From NCBI RefSeq assembly GCF_006439055.1, contig NZ_RCZC01000009.1, positions 148,407 to 212,406 of the forward strand: a DNA stretch of 64,000 nt. The letters run 5' to 3'. Both the position numbers and the translations under genes were made by a program. A model generated the notes under the pieces. That model ran no database searches. It was not told the origin of the DNA and was given only the letters and a program-made list of their open reading frames with translations. Shown piece after piece: positions 37,585 to 46,033 of the stretch. Each line of letters starts with the position of its first letter. The stretch's first letter is position 1. Source of the stretch: Sphingomonas glacialis (GTDB lineage Bacteria > Pseudomonadota > Alphaproteobacteria > Sphingomonadales > Sphingomonadaceae).

Positions 37585-38373
37585 ATGGTGTTGCGTACGC
37601 TCCTTCTCAGCCTGTTGGCGATCGTGCCGCCTGCCACGGCCTATGCCGCGCCCGCGCCCGCGCCCGCGACGGTCGATCTCTCCGCCGGCCGGTCGCTCGA
37701 CGAAACCTATCGCCACGAATTCGGGCTGTGCGACGCGAAGGACCGCTTTCGCGGGCACCGCGTCCATGGCTGCCGCAACGATCCCAATGCCGTCACCGCG
37801 TTGCGGCGGCTGCCCGACGGGACGATCGCCTATGTCTCGAAGCTCGCGGTCGATCTCGACGGGTCGCCCTTCGCGTGCAGCCCGGAGCACGGGTCGATGG
37901 ATCAATGCCCGACCGCGCTGATGCTCCCCGACGGGCGCGGCGGCGAAGTCCCGGTCGATGCCGACCGCATCCCCTATGTCGTGATTCCGTGGGAAGGGCC
38001 GTCGGATGTCGAGGGCCAGTTCACCGCGCTGACCGGCGTCAAGGCGGGCGATTTCGGCTATGTCGTCCATGACGGCGTGACCGTGCCGGTCATCGTCGCC
38101 GATACCGGGCCGTTCGAGAAGCTGGGCGAGGGGTCGATCGCGCTGCACCGCGCGCTCGGCCGCGAACTGTGCGCCAGGCGCGACAAGGCTGGCGTCTGCG
38201 TCCGCGTGGTCGATCCGATGGAAAGCATCCAGGGCGATGTCGTGACGGTGCTCTTCCCCGGCAGCGCGCGCGACGATCTCACGCCGGCGACGATCGCGCG
38301 GACGATCCCGGTCGAAGTCGCCCTCCTGCGCGCGCAGGCGGCGCGGCGGGGACCGCACCACGCGAACGGCTAA
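37585..38373 (+). CDS. Glycoside hydrolase family 75 chitosanase-like protein
   Basis: A 262-residue secreted protein: a signal peptide (LRTLLLSLLAIVPPATAYAA) and a domain with YVSKLAVDLDGSPFACSPEH, IPYVVIPWEG, GDFGYVVHDGVTVPVIVADT and GPFEKLGEGSIALHRALG, the conserved blocks of GH75 chitosanases, with catalytic-type D in VDLDG. AGGAGG (37573-37578) six bases upstream fixes ATG 37585. Family members hydrolyse chitosan, the product expected from the deacetylase upstream. The two genes probably act in turn on an amino-sugar polymer. The actual substrate has not been shown. Confidence 0.75.
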   Translation: MVLRTLLLSLLAIVPPATAYAAPAPAPATVDLSAGRSLDETYRHEFGLCDAKDRFRGHRVHGCRNDPNAVTALRRLPDGTIAYVSKLAVDLDGSPFACSPEHGSMDQCPTALMLPDGRGGEVPVDADRIPYVVIPWEGPSDVEGQFTALTGVKAGDFGYVVHDGVTVPVIVADTGPFEKLGEGSIALHRALGRELCARRDKAGVCVRVVDPMESIQGDVVTVLFPGSARDDLTPATIARTIPVEVALLRAQAARRGPHHANG

Positions 38374-38380
38374 CGCGCAA

Positions 38381-38514
38381 ATCCTCCCCCGCTAGGGGGA
38401 GGTGGCGCCAAAGGCGACGGAGGGGGAGGGAAGCGGGACCGCTCCAACAGGGCGCTGCGGTTCCGCCCCCTCCGTCACGCTGCGCGTGCCACCTCCCCCT
38501 GGCGGGGGAGGATC
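38381..38514. repeat. Palindromic repeat, family A
   Basis: Left arm ATCCTCCCCCGCTAGGGGGA plus GGTGGCG; right arm GCCACCTCCCCCTGGCGGGG plus GAGGAT. Each arm is itself a small hairpin and the arms pair with each other. It fills the space between two convergent genes and may terminate both transcripts. Confidence 0.8.
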
Positions 38515-38517
38515 TAA

Positions 38518-38985
38518 TTACAGCGTCGAGATCTGCACGATCGCATCGACCTCGACCGCCGCGCCGAGCGGGAGCGCGCTGACGCCGACCGCGCTGCGGG
38601 CATGCTTGCCGGCCTCGCCGAACAGCTCGACCATCAGGTCCGACGCGCCATTGGCGACCTTGGGCTGGTCGGTGAAATCGGCGGTCGAGTTGACGAACAC
38701 GCCGAGCTTGACGATCCGCTCGACGCGGTGGAGCCCGCCGAGCGCCGCCTTGATCTGCGCGACGAGCATCAGGCCGCACGCCTGCGCCGCTTTCTGCCCG
38801 GCCTCGAGATCGACCCCATCGCCGAGCCGCCCCTTGACCAGCGCGCCGTCGATGAACGGCAGCTGCCCCGAGATGTGGAGCAGCCCATGCGCATCGACCG
38901 CGGGCACATAGGACGCGACCGGCGCGGCGGGGGCGGGGAGCGTCAGGCCGAGGTCGGCGAGCTTGCGGTCGATACGGTCGGTCAT
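38518..38985 (-). CDS. RidA-family protein
   Basis: A 155-residue member of the RidA/YjgF family, with LLHISGQLPFIDGALVKGRL, VNSTADFTDQPKVANGASDL and the C-terminal signature ARSAVGVSALPLGAAVEVDA. RidA proteins hydrolyse reactive enamine/imine intermediates from PLP enzymes. The arginine of the usual catalytic R-x-x-V/A context is replaced around ARSAVG in the way of the larger RidA subgroups, so activity should not be assumed. The ATG overlaps the stop of the HAD gene as ATGA, giving a three-gene operon DUF3572-HAD-RidA. Confidence 0.88.
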   Translation of the reverse strand: MTDRIDRKLADLGLTLPAPAAPVASYVPAVDAHGLLHISGQLPFIDGALVKGRLGDGVDLEAGQKAAQACGLMLVAQIKAALGGLHRVERIVKLGVFVNSTADFTDQPKVANGASDLMVELFGEAGKHARSAVGVSALPLGAAVEVDAIVQISTL

Positions 38986-39626
38986 GCGGAGGTCCTTTCG
39001 GGGGTGGCGGTGGCCGGCACGCCGGCGGTGAAACGGTCGGCGATCCAGGCCTGCGCCGCCTGCCAGTCGTCGATGCGGACATGCGCGTCGGGCGCGGGCG
39101 CAACCTGGGGGGCGAGATCAGGCTCCGACACCATGTGGAGCCGGAACACGCCAGGCGCATGCTTGGCGACCGAGGCGTGATGCACGGCGAGATCATCGAC
39201 GAACACCGTCACGGGATCGCCGAATTCGGCGACCAGCCGCGCGACGGGGTCGCCCTTGCCGCCCTGATTGGTCTCGACGCGGTACGGCATGTCGTGGCCG
39301 AGCAATTGCGCGATGCGGGGCTCGCGGTTGGTGTCGGTGAGGTTGGTGAGGATCACCACGTCGGCGACTTGCGACAAAGCCGCGAGCGCTTCGCGCGCGT
39401 GCGGCACGAGCGTCTGGCGGCCCATTTCGGCGGGGAAGAAGCCGTGGAGCAGCTCCCACATTTCCTCTTGCGTCGGCTTGGGGCCGCCGCCGCGGCGCGT
39501 CATCGCCGAGAAATCACCGCTCTCATGCGCGAAGTCGATATCGTGCGTCTCGCGCAGCCATACGCCGAAGTGCCGCACCATGTGCAGCAGCACCTCGTCG
39601 CAATCGCAGATCAACAGGCCCTTCAT
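38982..39626 (-). CDS. HAD-family hydrolase
   Basis: A 214-residue HAD-like protein. The first motif reads LLICDCDEVLLHMV, which corresponds to DxDxT/V with the final residue changed to E-V. Motif II is VVILTNLTDTNRE and the last motif is FVDDLAVHHASVA with two acidic residues. HAD proteins are phosphatases or related phosphotransferases. The start overlaps the DUF3572 stop and the stop overlaps the RidA start, both as ATGA. The substrate is unknown. Confidence 0.85.
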   Translation of the reverse strand: MKGLLICDCDEVLLHMVRHFGVWLRETHDIDFAHESGDFSAMTRRGGGPKPTQEEMWELLHGFFPAEMGRQTLVPHAREALAALSQVADVVILTNLTDTNREPRIAQLLGHDMPYRVETNQGGKGDPVARLVAEFGDPVTVFVDDLAVHHASVAKHAPGVFRLHMVSEPDLAPQVAPAPDAHVRIDDWQAAQAWIADRFTAGVPATATPERTSA

Positions 39627-39904
39627 TCGTAATACTCCGGATCGAGCGCGGCGCGCGCGGCAACGATGGCTTCGGGCCGCTCACCGATCCCCTCGGAGCA
39701 GGCGAGCAGATCGGGTTCGTAATTCTCGAGAAAGCCGAGCACAGCCGACAGGACAGCGGGTTCGCTCGCCCGCGCACGCAGATCGTCGGGGGTGAGGCCC
39801 GTCGTGTCGAGCAGGCGCTGCGCACGATCCTCCTCGCCGAGCGTCCAGACGAGGGCGTTGAGTGCGATCTGCATCGGGTCGGGGTTTGTCACTGCGCTGC
39901 GCAT
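39623..39904 (-). CDS. DUF3572-family protein
   Basis: A 93-residue alphaproteobacterial protein of unknown function (ALNALVWTLGEEDRAQRLLD, LSAVLGFLENYEPDLLACSE, PEAIVAARAALDPE). ATG 39904 (MRSAVTNPDP) is chosen because the preceding residues of the longer frame do not fit the family; ATG 39874 is the alternative. It is divergent from the divK-like gene, 15 bases apart, an arrangement common in sphingomonads. The stop overlaps the HAD start. Confidence 0.82.
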   Translation of the reverse strand: MRSAVTNPDPMQIALNALVWTLGEEDRAQRLLDTTGLTPDDLRARASEPAVLSAVLGFLENYEPDLLACSEGIGERPEAIVAARAALDPEYYE

Positions 39905-39919
39905 TGGGTAGGACGTCCC

Positions 39920-40303
39920 ATGGACCAAGGAATGGCGGGCGTGGCAAAAAGGGTGCTCGTTGTCGAGGACAACGAACTCAACCTGAAACTTTTCTGCGAC
40001 CTTCTGCGCGCGCATGAATATGCGACCGAAGGCGTGCGCGACGGCCGCGAGGCGGTGGTCCGCGCACGCGCCTTCGCGCCCGACCTGATCGTGATGGATA
40101 TCCAGCTGCCGCATGTCAGCGGCTATGAGTTGATCCAGCAGTTGAAGGCCGATGCGGCGCTCCGCGCGATCCCGATCATGGCGGTGACCGCCTATGCCGG
40201 ACGCGAGGATGAGGAGCGGATTCGCGCGGTCGGGGCGGACGCTTACGTGTCAAAGCCGATCTCGCTGATGCGCTTCGTCGATTCGGTCGCGGCGCTGCTG
40301 TGA
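39920..40303 (+). CDS. divK: DivK-type single-domain response regulator
   Basis: A 127-residue receiver domain with no output domain. The acidic pocket is VVEDNELN, the phosphorylated aspartate is in LIVMDIQLPHVSGYEL, the switch threonine in IMAVTAYAGREDE, and the lysine in AYVSKPISLMRF. VEDNELNLKLF and the KPIS end match DivK of alphaproteobacteria, which controls the cell cycle through the CckA pathway. AGGA about 6 bases upstream supports ATG 39920; ATG 39932 is possible. The gene stands alone on the plus strand and is followed by a large palindrome. Confidence 0.88.
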   Translation: MDQGMAGVAKRVLVVEDNELNLKLFCDLLRAHEYATEGVRDGREAVVRARAFAPDLIVMDIQLPHVSGYELIQQLKADAALRAIPIMAVTAYAGREDEERIRAVGADAYVSKPISLMRFVDSVAALL

Positions 40304-40310
40304 TCTTCTA

Positions 40311-40420
40311 AGCCCCTCCCCTTCAGGGGAGGGGTTGGGGTGGGGACGTATGATCTCGTGGGCGCTCTCTGCGAGGCACTTCCCCACCCCCAACCCCTCC
40401 CCTGAAGGGGAGGGGCTTTT
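40311..40420. repeat. Palindromic repeat, family A, between divK and rpmG
   Basis: Left arm (40311-40346) begins AGCCCCTCCCCTTCAGGGGA and right arm (40382-40417) ends GAAGGGGAGGGGCT followed by TTTTT. The arms are almost perfectly complementary over about 35 bases. Position between convergent genes and the trailing T run suggest a bidirectional terminator. Confidence 0.85.
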
Positions 40421-40492
40421 TAGGAACGCGAAAAGGCCGCCGGGCGAATGCCCGCGGCCCTGATCGACGCAACCGGCCTTGCGGCCAGCGGC

Positions 40493-40660
40493 TTACTTGA
40501 TCTTGGCTTCCTTGAACTCGACATGCTTGCGCACGACGGGGTCATACTTGCTGAAGCTCAGCTTCTCGGTCTTGGTGCGCGGGTTCTTCTTCGTGGTATA
40601 GAAGAAGCCGGTGTCCGCCGTGCTGACGAGCTTGATCTTGACCGTGGTCGGCTTTGCCAT
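40493..40660 (-). CDS. rpmG: 50S ribosomal protein L33
   Basis: A 55-residue protein starting MAKPTTVKIKLVSTADTGFF and ending KYDPVVRKHVEFKEAKIK, full length for L33. The zinc-binding cysteines of the other L33 type are absent (C-minus form). The ATG 40660 is chosen by homology; AGGAATTCAGG lies upstream. Confidence 0.95.
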   Translation of the reverse strand: MAKPTTVKIKLVSTADTGFFYTTKKNPRTKTEKLSFSKYDPVVRKHVEFKEAKIK

Positions 40661-40920
40661 GACCTGAATTCCTGTGATCTGAAAATGCAAAAGCGGCGAA
40701 CGAGCCGCCGCTTGAAGCGTTGCCCGATGGCGGAACAGGCCATGGATGTCAAGCGCGCGCAGCGATTCGTGCGCGGTTAAGCTGGTCTTTATGCGTTGCC
40801 GCTTAGCCTGTGCGGCGAAGGGGCAAGAGCGTATGCACGCGGCATGTGGGGGAATCGATCGGAGCGAGCAAGGGCGCGGTGGGCGAGTCGTGCGATTCGC
40901 CCGGCGGAACGGCTGAGCAC

Positions 40921-41484
40921 ATGGACGCGCTGATGGCCGCGCTCGTCGCGGCGCTGTTTACCCAGGCGAGCGATCGCACGCCGTGGACCGCGGCGCTGCT
41001 CGGCGATCGCCATGCCAGCAAGGCCGCCGTGATCGCCGCGACCGCGCTGGCGATCGCGCTCGGCAATGCGCTCGGCGTGGTCGGCGGGGTGATCGTCGCG
41101 CCGTTGCTCTCGCCCAATGCGCGCGACCTTTTGCTCGCGTTCGCGCTGGTCTCGGCGGGTGCATCGGGCTGCTGGTCGATCAAGCCGCCCAAGCTGCGCG
41201 ACTGGCGGCTCGGCGCGTTCGGGACGAGCCTGGTCGCGGTCGGGATGCTCGGTTTCGGCGACCGCACGCAGTTCATCACTGCAGCGCTCGCCGCGCGCAG
41301 CACGACGCCTGCGCTCGCCGCAGTGGGCGCGACGATCGGGGCGATGGTCGTGCTGGTCCCGGCGATCCTGCTGGGCACGCGCGGTTTGCGCAAAATCCCG
41401 ACCACCGCGCTCCGCCTCGGCGCTTCGGTCGTGTTGTTGATTTTTGGCGCGGTTCAAGGGCTTGGCGCGCTGCGGCTGATCTAG
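40921..41484 (+). CDS. UPF0016/TMEM165-like membrane protein
   Basis: A 187-residue protein with six hydrophobic segments in two halves. Each half has a relic of the ExGDK[TS] ion-binding motif: TQASDRTPW in helix 1 and GFGDRTQFITAALAAR in helix 4. Members of this family export manganese or calcium. Here the motif glutamate is Q in the first half and G in the second, and the lysines are R, so transport may be altered. ATG 40921 begins MDALMAALVAALF, where family proteins start; a longer frame from 40810 adds hydrophilic residues. It is a single gene without obvious partners. Confidence 0.7.
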   Translation: MDALMAALVAALFTQASDRTPWTAALLGDRHASKAAVIAATALAIALGNALGVVGGVIVAPLLSPNARDLLLAFALVSAGASGCWSIKPPKLRDWRLGAFGTSLVAVGMLGFGDRTQFITAALAARSTTPALAAVGATIGAMVVLVPAILLGTRGLRKIPTTALRLGASVVLLIFGAVQGLGALRLI

Positions 41485-41584
41485 CGCGGCGTTCGATGTG
41501 ATCGTATTTTTGCCCGCGCGGCGAGGGAGCCATTGCGCTAGACGATCGTTGCTGCATCGAATCAACTTACCAGGAGTCCACCCC

Positions 41585-42076
41585 ATGGCTGCCAAGGCAT
41601 TGAACACCCCGACCGACCTGCAGAGCAACGCGACCAAGACCGTCGCCGAGGCGCTCAACGGCATCCTCGCCGACTCGTTTGCCCTGTTCTTCAAGACCAA
41701 GAATTTCCACTGGCACATGTCGGGCCCGCACTTCCGCGACTATCACCTGTTGCTCGACGAGCAGGCCGCGCAGATCTTCGCCGGCACCGACGATATCGCC
41801 GAGCGCGTCCGCAAGATCGGCAAGACCACGCTGCGCTCGATCGGCGACATCGCGCGCCACCAGACGATCACGGACAATGATGCCGAGTTCGTCGCGCCAG
41901 CCGCGATGCTGACCGAACTGCGCGACGACAATCTCAAGCTAGTCGAGGCGCTGCGCGAGGCGAAGGACATCGCCGACGAGGCGAAGGACAATGCGACCAG
42001 CGCGATGATCGACAATTGGACCGACGATGCCGAGCGTCGTGCGTGGTTCCTGTTCGAGACCGGCCGCGCGGCCTGA
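41585..42076 (+). CDS. dps: Dps-family ferritin-like DNA-protection protein
   Basis: A 163-residue Dps. The ferroxidase ligands are in TKNFHWHMSGPHF and LLLDEQAAQIFAGTDDIAER, with the histidine and acidic residues of the inter-subunit site. Dps stores iron using peroxide and protects DNA under stress. AGGAG about 10 bases upstream supports ATG 41585. The N-terminal tail is short and only weakly basic, so DNA binding may be limited. Confidence 0.93.
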   Translation: MAAKALNTPTDLQSNATKTVAEALNGILADSFALFFKTKNFHWHMSGPHFRDYHLLLDEQAAQIFAGTDDIAERVRKIGKTTLRSIGDIARHQTITDNDAEFVAPAAMLTELRDDNLKLVEALREAKDIADEAKDNATSAMIDNWTDDAERRAWFLFETGRAA

Positions 42077-42108
42077 CGTTCGGTTTCCGTTGGCGGCCCA
42101 CGTCAATG

Positions 42109-42276
42109 ACTCCCCTCCCTGGAAGGGAGGGGCTGGGGGTGGGTCGGCCTAGGGCTGACGTCGATCTCTCCACGGGCCGACCCACCCCCGACCCAGCGTC
42201 GGGTCGGTCATGCCCCCGGCATGACCTGAACAGCGCGGGGCGCTGTTCACCCGACGCTCTTCCAGGGATGGGAGGG
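42109..42276. repeat. Family A palindromic repeat with an interrupted right arm
   Basis: The left half (CTCCCCTCCCTGGAAGGGAG, then GGTGGGTCGGCCTAGGG) is nearly identical to the element at 48186-48292. The right half reaches GGGCCGACCCACCCCC and is then interrupted by a different palindrome (42195-42258) before the remnant TTCCAGGGATGGGAGGG. It lies between dps and the end of dnaE2. Confidence 0.8.
42195..42258. repeat. Cloverleaf-like palindrome nested in a family A repeat
   Basis: An outer 10-base stem AGCGTCGGGT (42195-42204) with ACCCGACGCT (42249-42258) encloses two perfect hairpins: GGTCATGCC/GGCATGACC (42206-42226) and GAACAGCGC/GCGCTGTTC (42228-42248), each with a three-base loop. The other family A copies lack it. 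Confidence 0.75.
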
Positions 42277-42289
42277 CAAATACCGCGCG

Positions 42290-45200
42290 CTAGTGGAAAT
42301 CGTGGCTGCGGACCGGAATAAGGTCCGCATCCTCCTTCCCGCCCGACCGCGGCGGCCAGCTCTCCAGCGCGCGCTGCGCCGGCGGTTTCCAGTCGGGTTT
42401 GCGGTCGCGCGGGTCGATCGTCCCGCCATGCGTTGCGCCGTCGCCCGGCATCGTCAGCCGCGGCAGGTCGATATCGCCGATCTGGCGGAGCATCCCGGTC
42501 AAATCGATGATGCGATCGGCGATGACGTGGATCGTCCCGCTCTCGCTCTGCACGCGCCCGCTGATACCGAGCATCGCCGCGCCCATCACGACGCGGCGCT
42601 GCGCCTCGAACCGGTCGGGCCACAGAATCGCATTGGCGATGCCGGTCTCGTCCTCGAGCGTCACGAACACCACGCCCTTGGCGCTCCCCGGACGCTGCCG
42701 CACCAGAATTAGCCCGGCGACCTCGACGCGGCTGCCATCCTTCATCCCGCGCAGATCGCCGCAGCGCGTGACGCGCCGCCGATTTAGCTCGCTGCGCAGG
42801 AAGCTCAGCGGATGCGCGCGCAGCGACATCTGCGTCGCGCGATAATCCTCGACCACTTCGCGCCCGGCGGTGAGCGCTTTGAGCGTGACGCTCGGCTCGG
42901 TCGGCGATTCGATCGCGGCGAACAGCGGCAGCGGCTTCTGCCCGAGCGCCTTCACCTCCCACAGCGCCTTGCGGCGATCGATGCCGAAGCCGTGAAAGCC
43001 ATCGGCTTGCGCGATTTTCTCTAGCGTCAGCAGCGACACGCCGGCGCGACGCCAGACATCCTCGATCGACGCGAACGGCCGATCGCCGCGTGCGATGAGG
43101 ATGCGCCCGGCTTCGGCGCCGGAGATGCCGAGGATGATGCGCAGCCCGAGGCGGAGGGGAAGCACTTCTCCCTCTCCCCTCCGGGGAGAGGGCCGGGGAG
43201 AGGGGGACGCTTCAACGAGCGATGTGCTCTGCAATGCAGCACTGCCCCTCTCCCCGACCCTTTCCCCGCAAGCGGGGAGAGGGAGTAAAATCGTATCCCA
43301 CTCGCTGCGGTTGACGCACACCGGCGCGATCCGCACCCCATGCTCGCGCGCATCGCGCACGATCTGCGCCGGCGCGTAGAACCCCATCGGCTGCGCATTG
43401 AGCAACGCCGCGCAGAACACGTCCGGATGGTGGCACTTCATCCAGCACGAGGCATAGGCGATCTTGGCGAAACTCGCCGCATGGCTCTCCGGGAAACCAT
43501 AGCTGCCGAACCCCTCGATCTGCTTGACCAGCCGCTCGGCGAAATCGGGGGTGATGCCGTTGCCCAGCATTCCCTTGACCAATTTGTCGCGAAATTCGCC
43601 GACCCCACCGGTCATCTTGAAGGTTGCCATCGCCTTGCGCAATTGATCGGCCTGGGTCGGGGAAAACCCCGCGCCGAGGATCGCCACCTGCATCGCCTGT
43701 TCCTGGAACAAGGGAACGCCGAGCGTCTTCTTGAGCACGCTCTTCAGCTTGGGGCTGGGATATTCGATCTCGACCGCGTTGCGCCGCGCTTGCTCGCGCC
43801 GCTGCAGATAGGGATGCACCATGTCGCCCTGGATCGGCCCGGGCCGCACGATCGCGATCTGGATCGCCAGGTCGTAGAAATTGACCGGCAGCATCCGCGG
43901 CAACATCGACATCTGCGCGCGGCTCTCGATCTGAAAGGTGCCGAGCGTGTCGGCCTGCTGGATCATCCGATAGGTCGCCGGGTCCTCGCCCTGCAGCACG
44001 TCGGCCGCCATCGTGACGGCCAGCCCCTTATGCTCGGCGAGCAGGCTGAACGCGCGGCGCAGGCATCCCAGCATGCCGAGCCCGAGGATATCGACCTTCA
44101 TGAAGCTCAGATATTCGATATCGGCCTTTTCCCATTCGATCACGCGGCGGTCGATCATCGCGGCGGGTTCGATCGGGATCAGCGTATCGAGCCGGTCGCG
44201 CGTCAGCACGAAGCCGCCGGGATGCTGCGAGAGATGGCGCGGCGTATTGATCAATTGCGTCGCGAGCTCGAGCGCCAGCGCAAGCCGCGGCTCGCGCGCG
44301 TCGAGGTTGAGGGCTGCGACATGCTCTTCGGGCACGCCGTCGTTCGACCAGCCCCACACTTGCGAGGCGAGCGCCGCAGTCATGTCCTCGGGCAAGCCGA
44401 GCGCCTTGCCGACCTCGCGGATGCTCCCACGCGACCGATAGCGGCTTACCACCGCTGTCAACGCGGCGTGTTGATGGCCATAGGTCTGGTAGATCCACTG
44501 GATCACGTCTTCGCGGCGTTCATGTTCGAAATCGACGTCGATGTCGGGCGGCTCGTCGCGATCCTCGGACAGGAAGCGCTCGAACAGCAATTGATGCTTC
44601 ACCGGGTCGATCGAGGTGATGCCGAGCACGAAGCAGATCACCGAATTCGCCGCGGATCCGCGCCCTTGGCACATTATTTCCTGGCTGCGGGCATATTGCA
44701 CGATCGAATGGACCGTCAGGAAATAGGCGGCGTAGCGCCAGTGGTGGACGAGCTTGAGCTCCTTGGTCAGCAGGCGGCGATAGCGCTCGCTCGGCCGTTT
44801 CCCGCCGAACCAGCTGTTGAGCGCGCGCCACGCCATCTTCTCGAGCGACTTTTGCGGAGTGTGGGCGCTCATCACGCGTTCGTCGGGATATTGGTGGCGC
44901 AGTTCGCGCAGCGAGAAGGTGCAGCGCTCGACGATCGCCGCAGACGCTGCGAGCGCCTCCGGGAAATGCCGGAAGCGGCGCAGCATCTCCTGCGCCGGCT
45001 TCAGATGACGGTCGGCGCTGCGCTCGCGCCGGAAGCCGAGCTCGTCGATCGTGCAGCGGTTGCGGATTGCGGTGACGACGTCCTGCAGCATCCGCCGCGC
45101 CGGCGTGTCGTACAGCACGTCGCCGGTGGCGAGCGGGGTAAGGCCATAATGCTGCGTCAGTTCGGATAGATCGTGCAGCCGCTGCGCATCGCCGGGGCGG

Positions 45201-45694
45201 CGGTGTTGCGTCAGGCAGACATGGCCGCGCGGCCCGAACGCATCGGCCATCCAGCGCAAAGCGAGCGGGTCGCCATGATCAGCAAGCCCCGGGACCAGTG
45301 CCGCAACCAGCCCTTCGGCATGCTCGGCGACGTCTTCCCAGTGCAGGAAGCACTGCCCCTTCTCGCCCTTTTGCGGGTTCGCGCGGCCCTTGCCGAGCGT
45401 GAGCAGCTGCGTCAGCCGGCTCCACGCCGGCCGGTCCTCGGGCCAGACGAGCAGCGAAGTACCATCGACCAGATCGAGCCGGCAGCCGACAACGGGACGG
45501 ATGTGCAGGTCGAAGTCCTTGGCGAGTTCGTCGCAGGCATAGAGGCCGCGCACTACGCCGCCGACCGAATTGCGGTCGGTTATGCCGAGCGCGGGCATAC
45601 CCATCAGCGCAGCCGCGGTGAACAGATCCTCGGGTGACGATGCTCCACGCAGGAAGCTGTAATGCGTCGTCACCTGAAGCTCGCACCAGCTCAT
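42290..45694 (-). CDS. dnaE2: Error-prone DNA polymerase DnaE2
   Basis: A 1134-residue C-family polymerase, slightly longer than usual. The PHP domain begins LQVTTHYSFLRGASSPEDLF, the palm aspartates are in PPDIDVDFEHERREDVIQWI, GRGSAANSVICFVLGIT is the usual following motif, and an OB fold follows (VEVAGLILVRQRPGSAKGVV). DnaE2 performs SOS-induced translesion synthesis with ImuA and ImuB. Residues about 802-843 are encoded by a family A palindrome (43166-43288) inserted in frame between NRSEWDTIL and LRLGLRIILG, which are adjacent in ordinary DnaE2. A vapBC module separates it from imuB, and no SOS box is visible next to its own start. Confidence 0.95.
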   Translation of the reverse strand: MSWCELQVTTHYSFLRGASSPEDLFTAAALMGMPALGITDRNSVGGVVRGLYACDELAKDFDLHIRPVVGCRLDLVDGTSLLVWPEDRPAWSRLTQLLTLGKGRANPQKGEKGQCFLHWEDVAEHAEGLVAALVPGLADHGDPLALRWMADAFGPRGHVCLTQHRRPGDAQRLHDLSELTQHYGLTPLATGDVLYDTPARRMLQDVVTAIRNRCTIDELGFRRERSADRHLKPAQEMLRRFRHFPEALAASAAIVERCTFSLRELRHQYPDERVMSAHTPQKSLEKMAWRALNSWFGGKRPSERYRRLLTKELKLVHHWRYAAYFLTVHSIVQYARSQEIMCQGRGSAANSVICFVLGITSIDPVKHQLLFERFLSEDRDEPPDIDVDFEHERREDVIQWIYQTYGHQHAALTAVVSRYRSRGSIREVGKALGLPEDMTAALASQVWGWSNDGVPEEHVAALNLDAREPRLALALELATQLINTPRHLSQHPGGFVLTRDRLDTLIPIEPAAMIDRRVIEWEKADIEYLSFMKVDILGLGMLGCLRRAFSLLAEHKGLAVTMAADVLQGEDPATYRMIQQADTLGTFQIESRAQMSMLPRMLPVNFYDLAIQIAIVRPGPIQGDMVHPYLQRREQARRNAVEIEYPSPKLKSVLKKTLGVPLFQEQAMQVAILGAGFSPTQADQLRKAMATFKMTGGVGEFRDKLVKGMLGNGITPDFAERLVKQIEGFGSYGFPESHAASFAKIAYASCWMKCHHPDVFCAALLNAQPMGFYAPAQIVRDAREHGVRIAPVCVNRSEWDTILLPLPACGERVGERGSAALQSTSLVEASPSPRPSPRRGEGEVLPLRLGLRIILGISGAEAGRILIARGDRPFASIEDVWRRAGVSLLTLEKIAQADGFHGFGIDRRKALWEVKALGQKPLPLFAAIESPTEPSVTLKALTAGREVVEDYRATQMSLRAHPLSFLRSELNRRRVTRCGDLRGMKDGSRVEVAGLILVRQRPGSAKGVVFVTLEDETGIANAILWPDRFEAQRRVVMGAAMLGISGRVQSESGTIHVIADRIIDLTGMLRQIGDIDLPRLTMPGDGATHGGTIDPRDRKPDWKPPAQRALESWPPRSGGKEDADLIPVRSHDFH
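43166..43288. repeat. Family A palindrome inside dnaE2, in frame
   Basis: Arms CTTCTCCCTCTCCCCTCCGG ... and ... CCCCGCAAGCGGGGAGAGGG pair over the element. It is read through as about 41 residues rich in Pro, Arg, Gly and Glu (including SPRPSPRRGEGE). Its length keeps the frame. Confidence 0.85.
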
Positions 45695-45751
45695 TGCCCG
45701 AATCCGGCGAAGTGACTATAACACGTGACCAGTTCGGCGGGAGCGACGCAG

Positions 45752-46033
45752 ATGACCAAGATGATCGGCGCGGCGGAATTCAAGGCCAAATGCCTGGCGA
45801 TCCTCGACGAGGTCCAGGCGAGCGGCGAATCGATCACCATCACCAAGCGCGGCAAGCCGGTCGCGACGGTGTCGGCGGTGGCGACTGGTGAAGCGGAACC
45901 GCGTCCACCGATCTTCGGGGCGATGCGGGGAAGCGGCATGATCGTTGGCGATCTCGACGCGCCCCTCGACCCGGATTGGGAAACGAAATGGGAAGCGAAA
46001 TGGGATGAAAAGCTGCGCGACACGGTGCGCTGA
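45752..46033 (+). CDS. vapB: Phd/YefM-type antitoxin (VapB role)
   Basis: A 93-residue antitoxin. The N-terminal DNA-binding part reads MTKMIGAAEFKAKCLAILDE ... SITITKRGKPVATVSAV, the Phd/YefM fold. The C-terminal WETKWEAKWDEKLRDTV would wrap the toxin. GGGAG about 7 bases upstream of ATG 45752 supports the start. The stop overlaps the toxin ATG by one base (TGATG), so the toxin depends on antitoxin translation. The pair lies on the opposite strand between imuB and dnaE2. Confidence 0.9.
   Translation: MTKMIGAAEFKAKCLAILDEVQASGESITITKRGKPVATVSAVATGEAEPRPPIFGAMRGSGMIVGDLDAPLDPDWETKWEAKWDEKLRDTVR

Noticed and set aside
43340..45169. A 609-codon frame on the plus strand across dnaE2.
   Set aside because: Antisense shadow of dnaE2 without family features.
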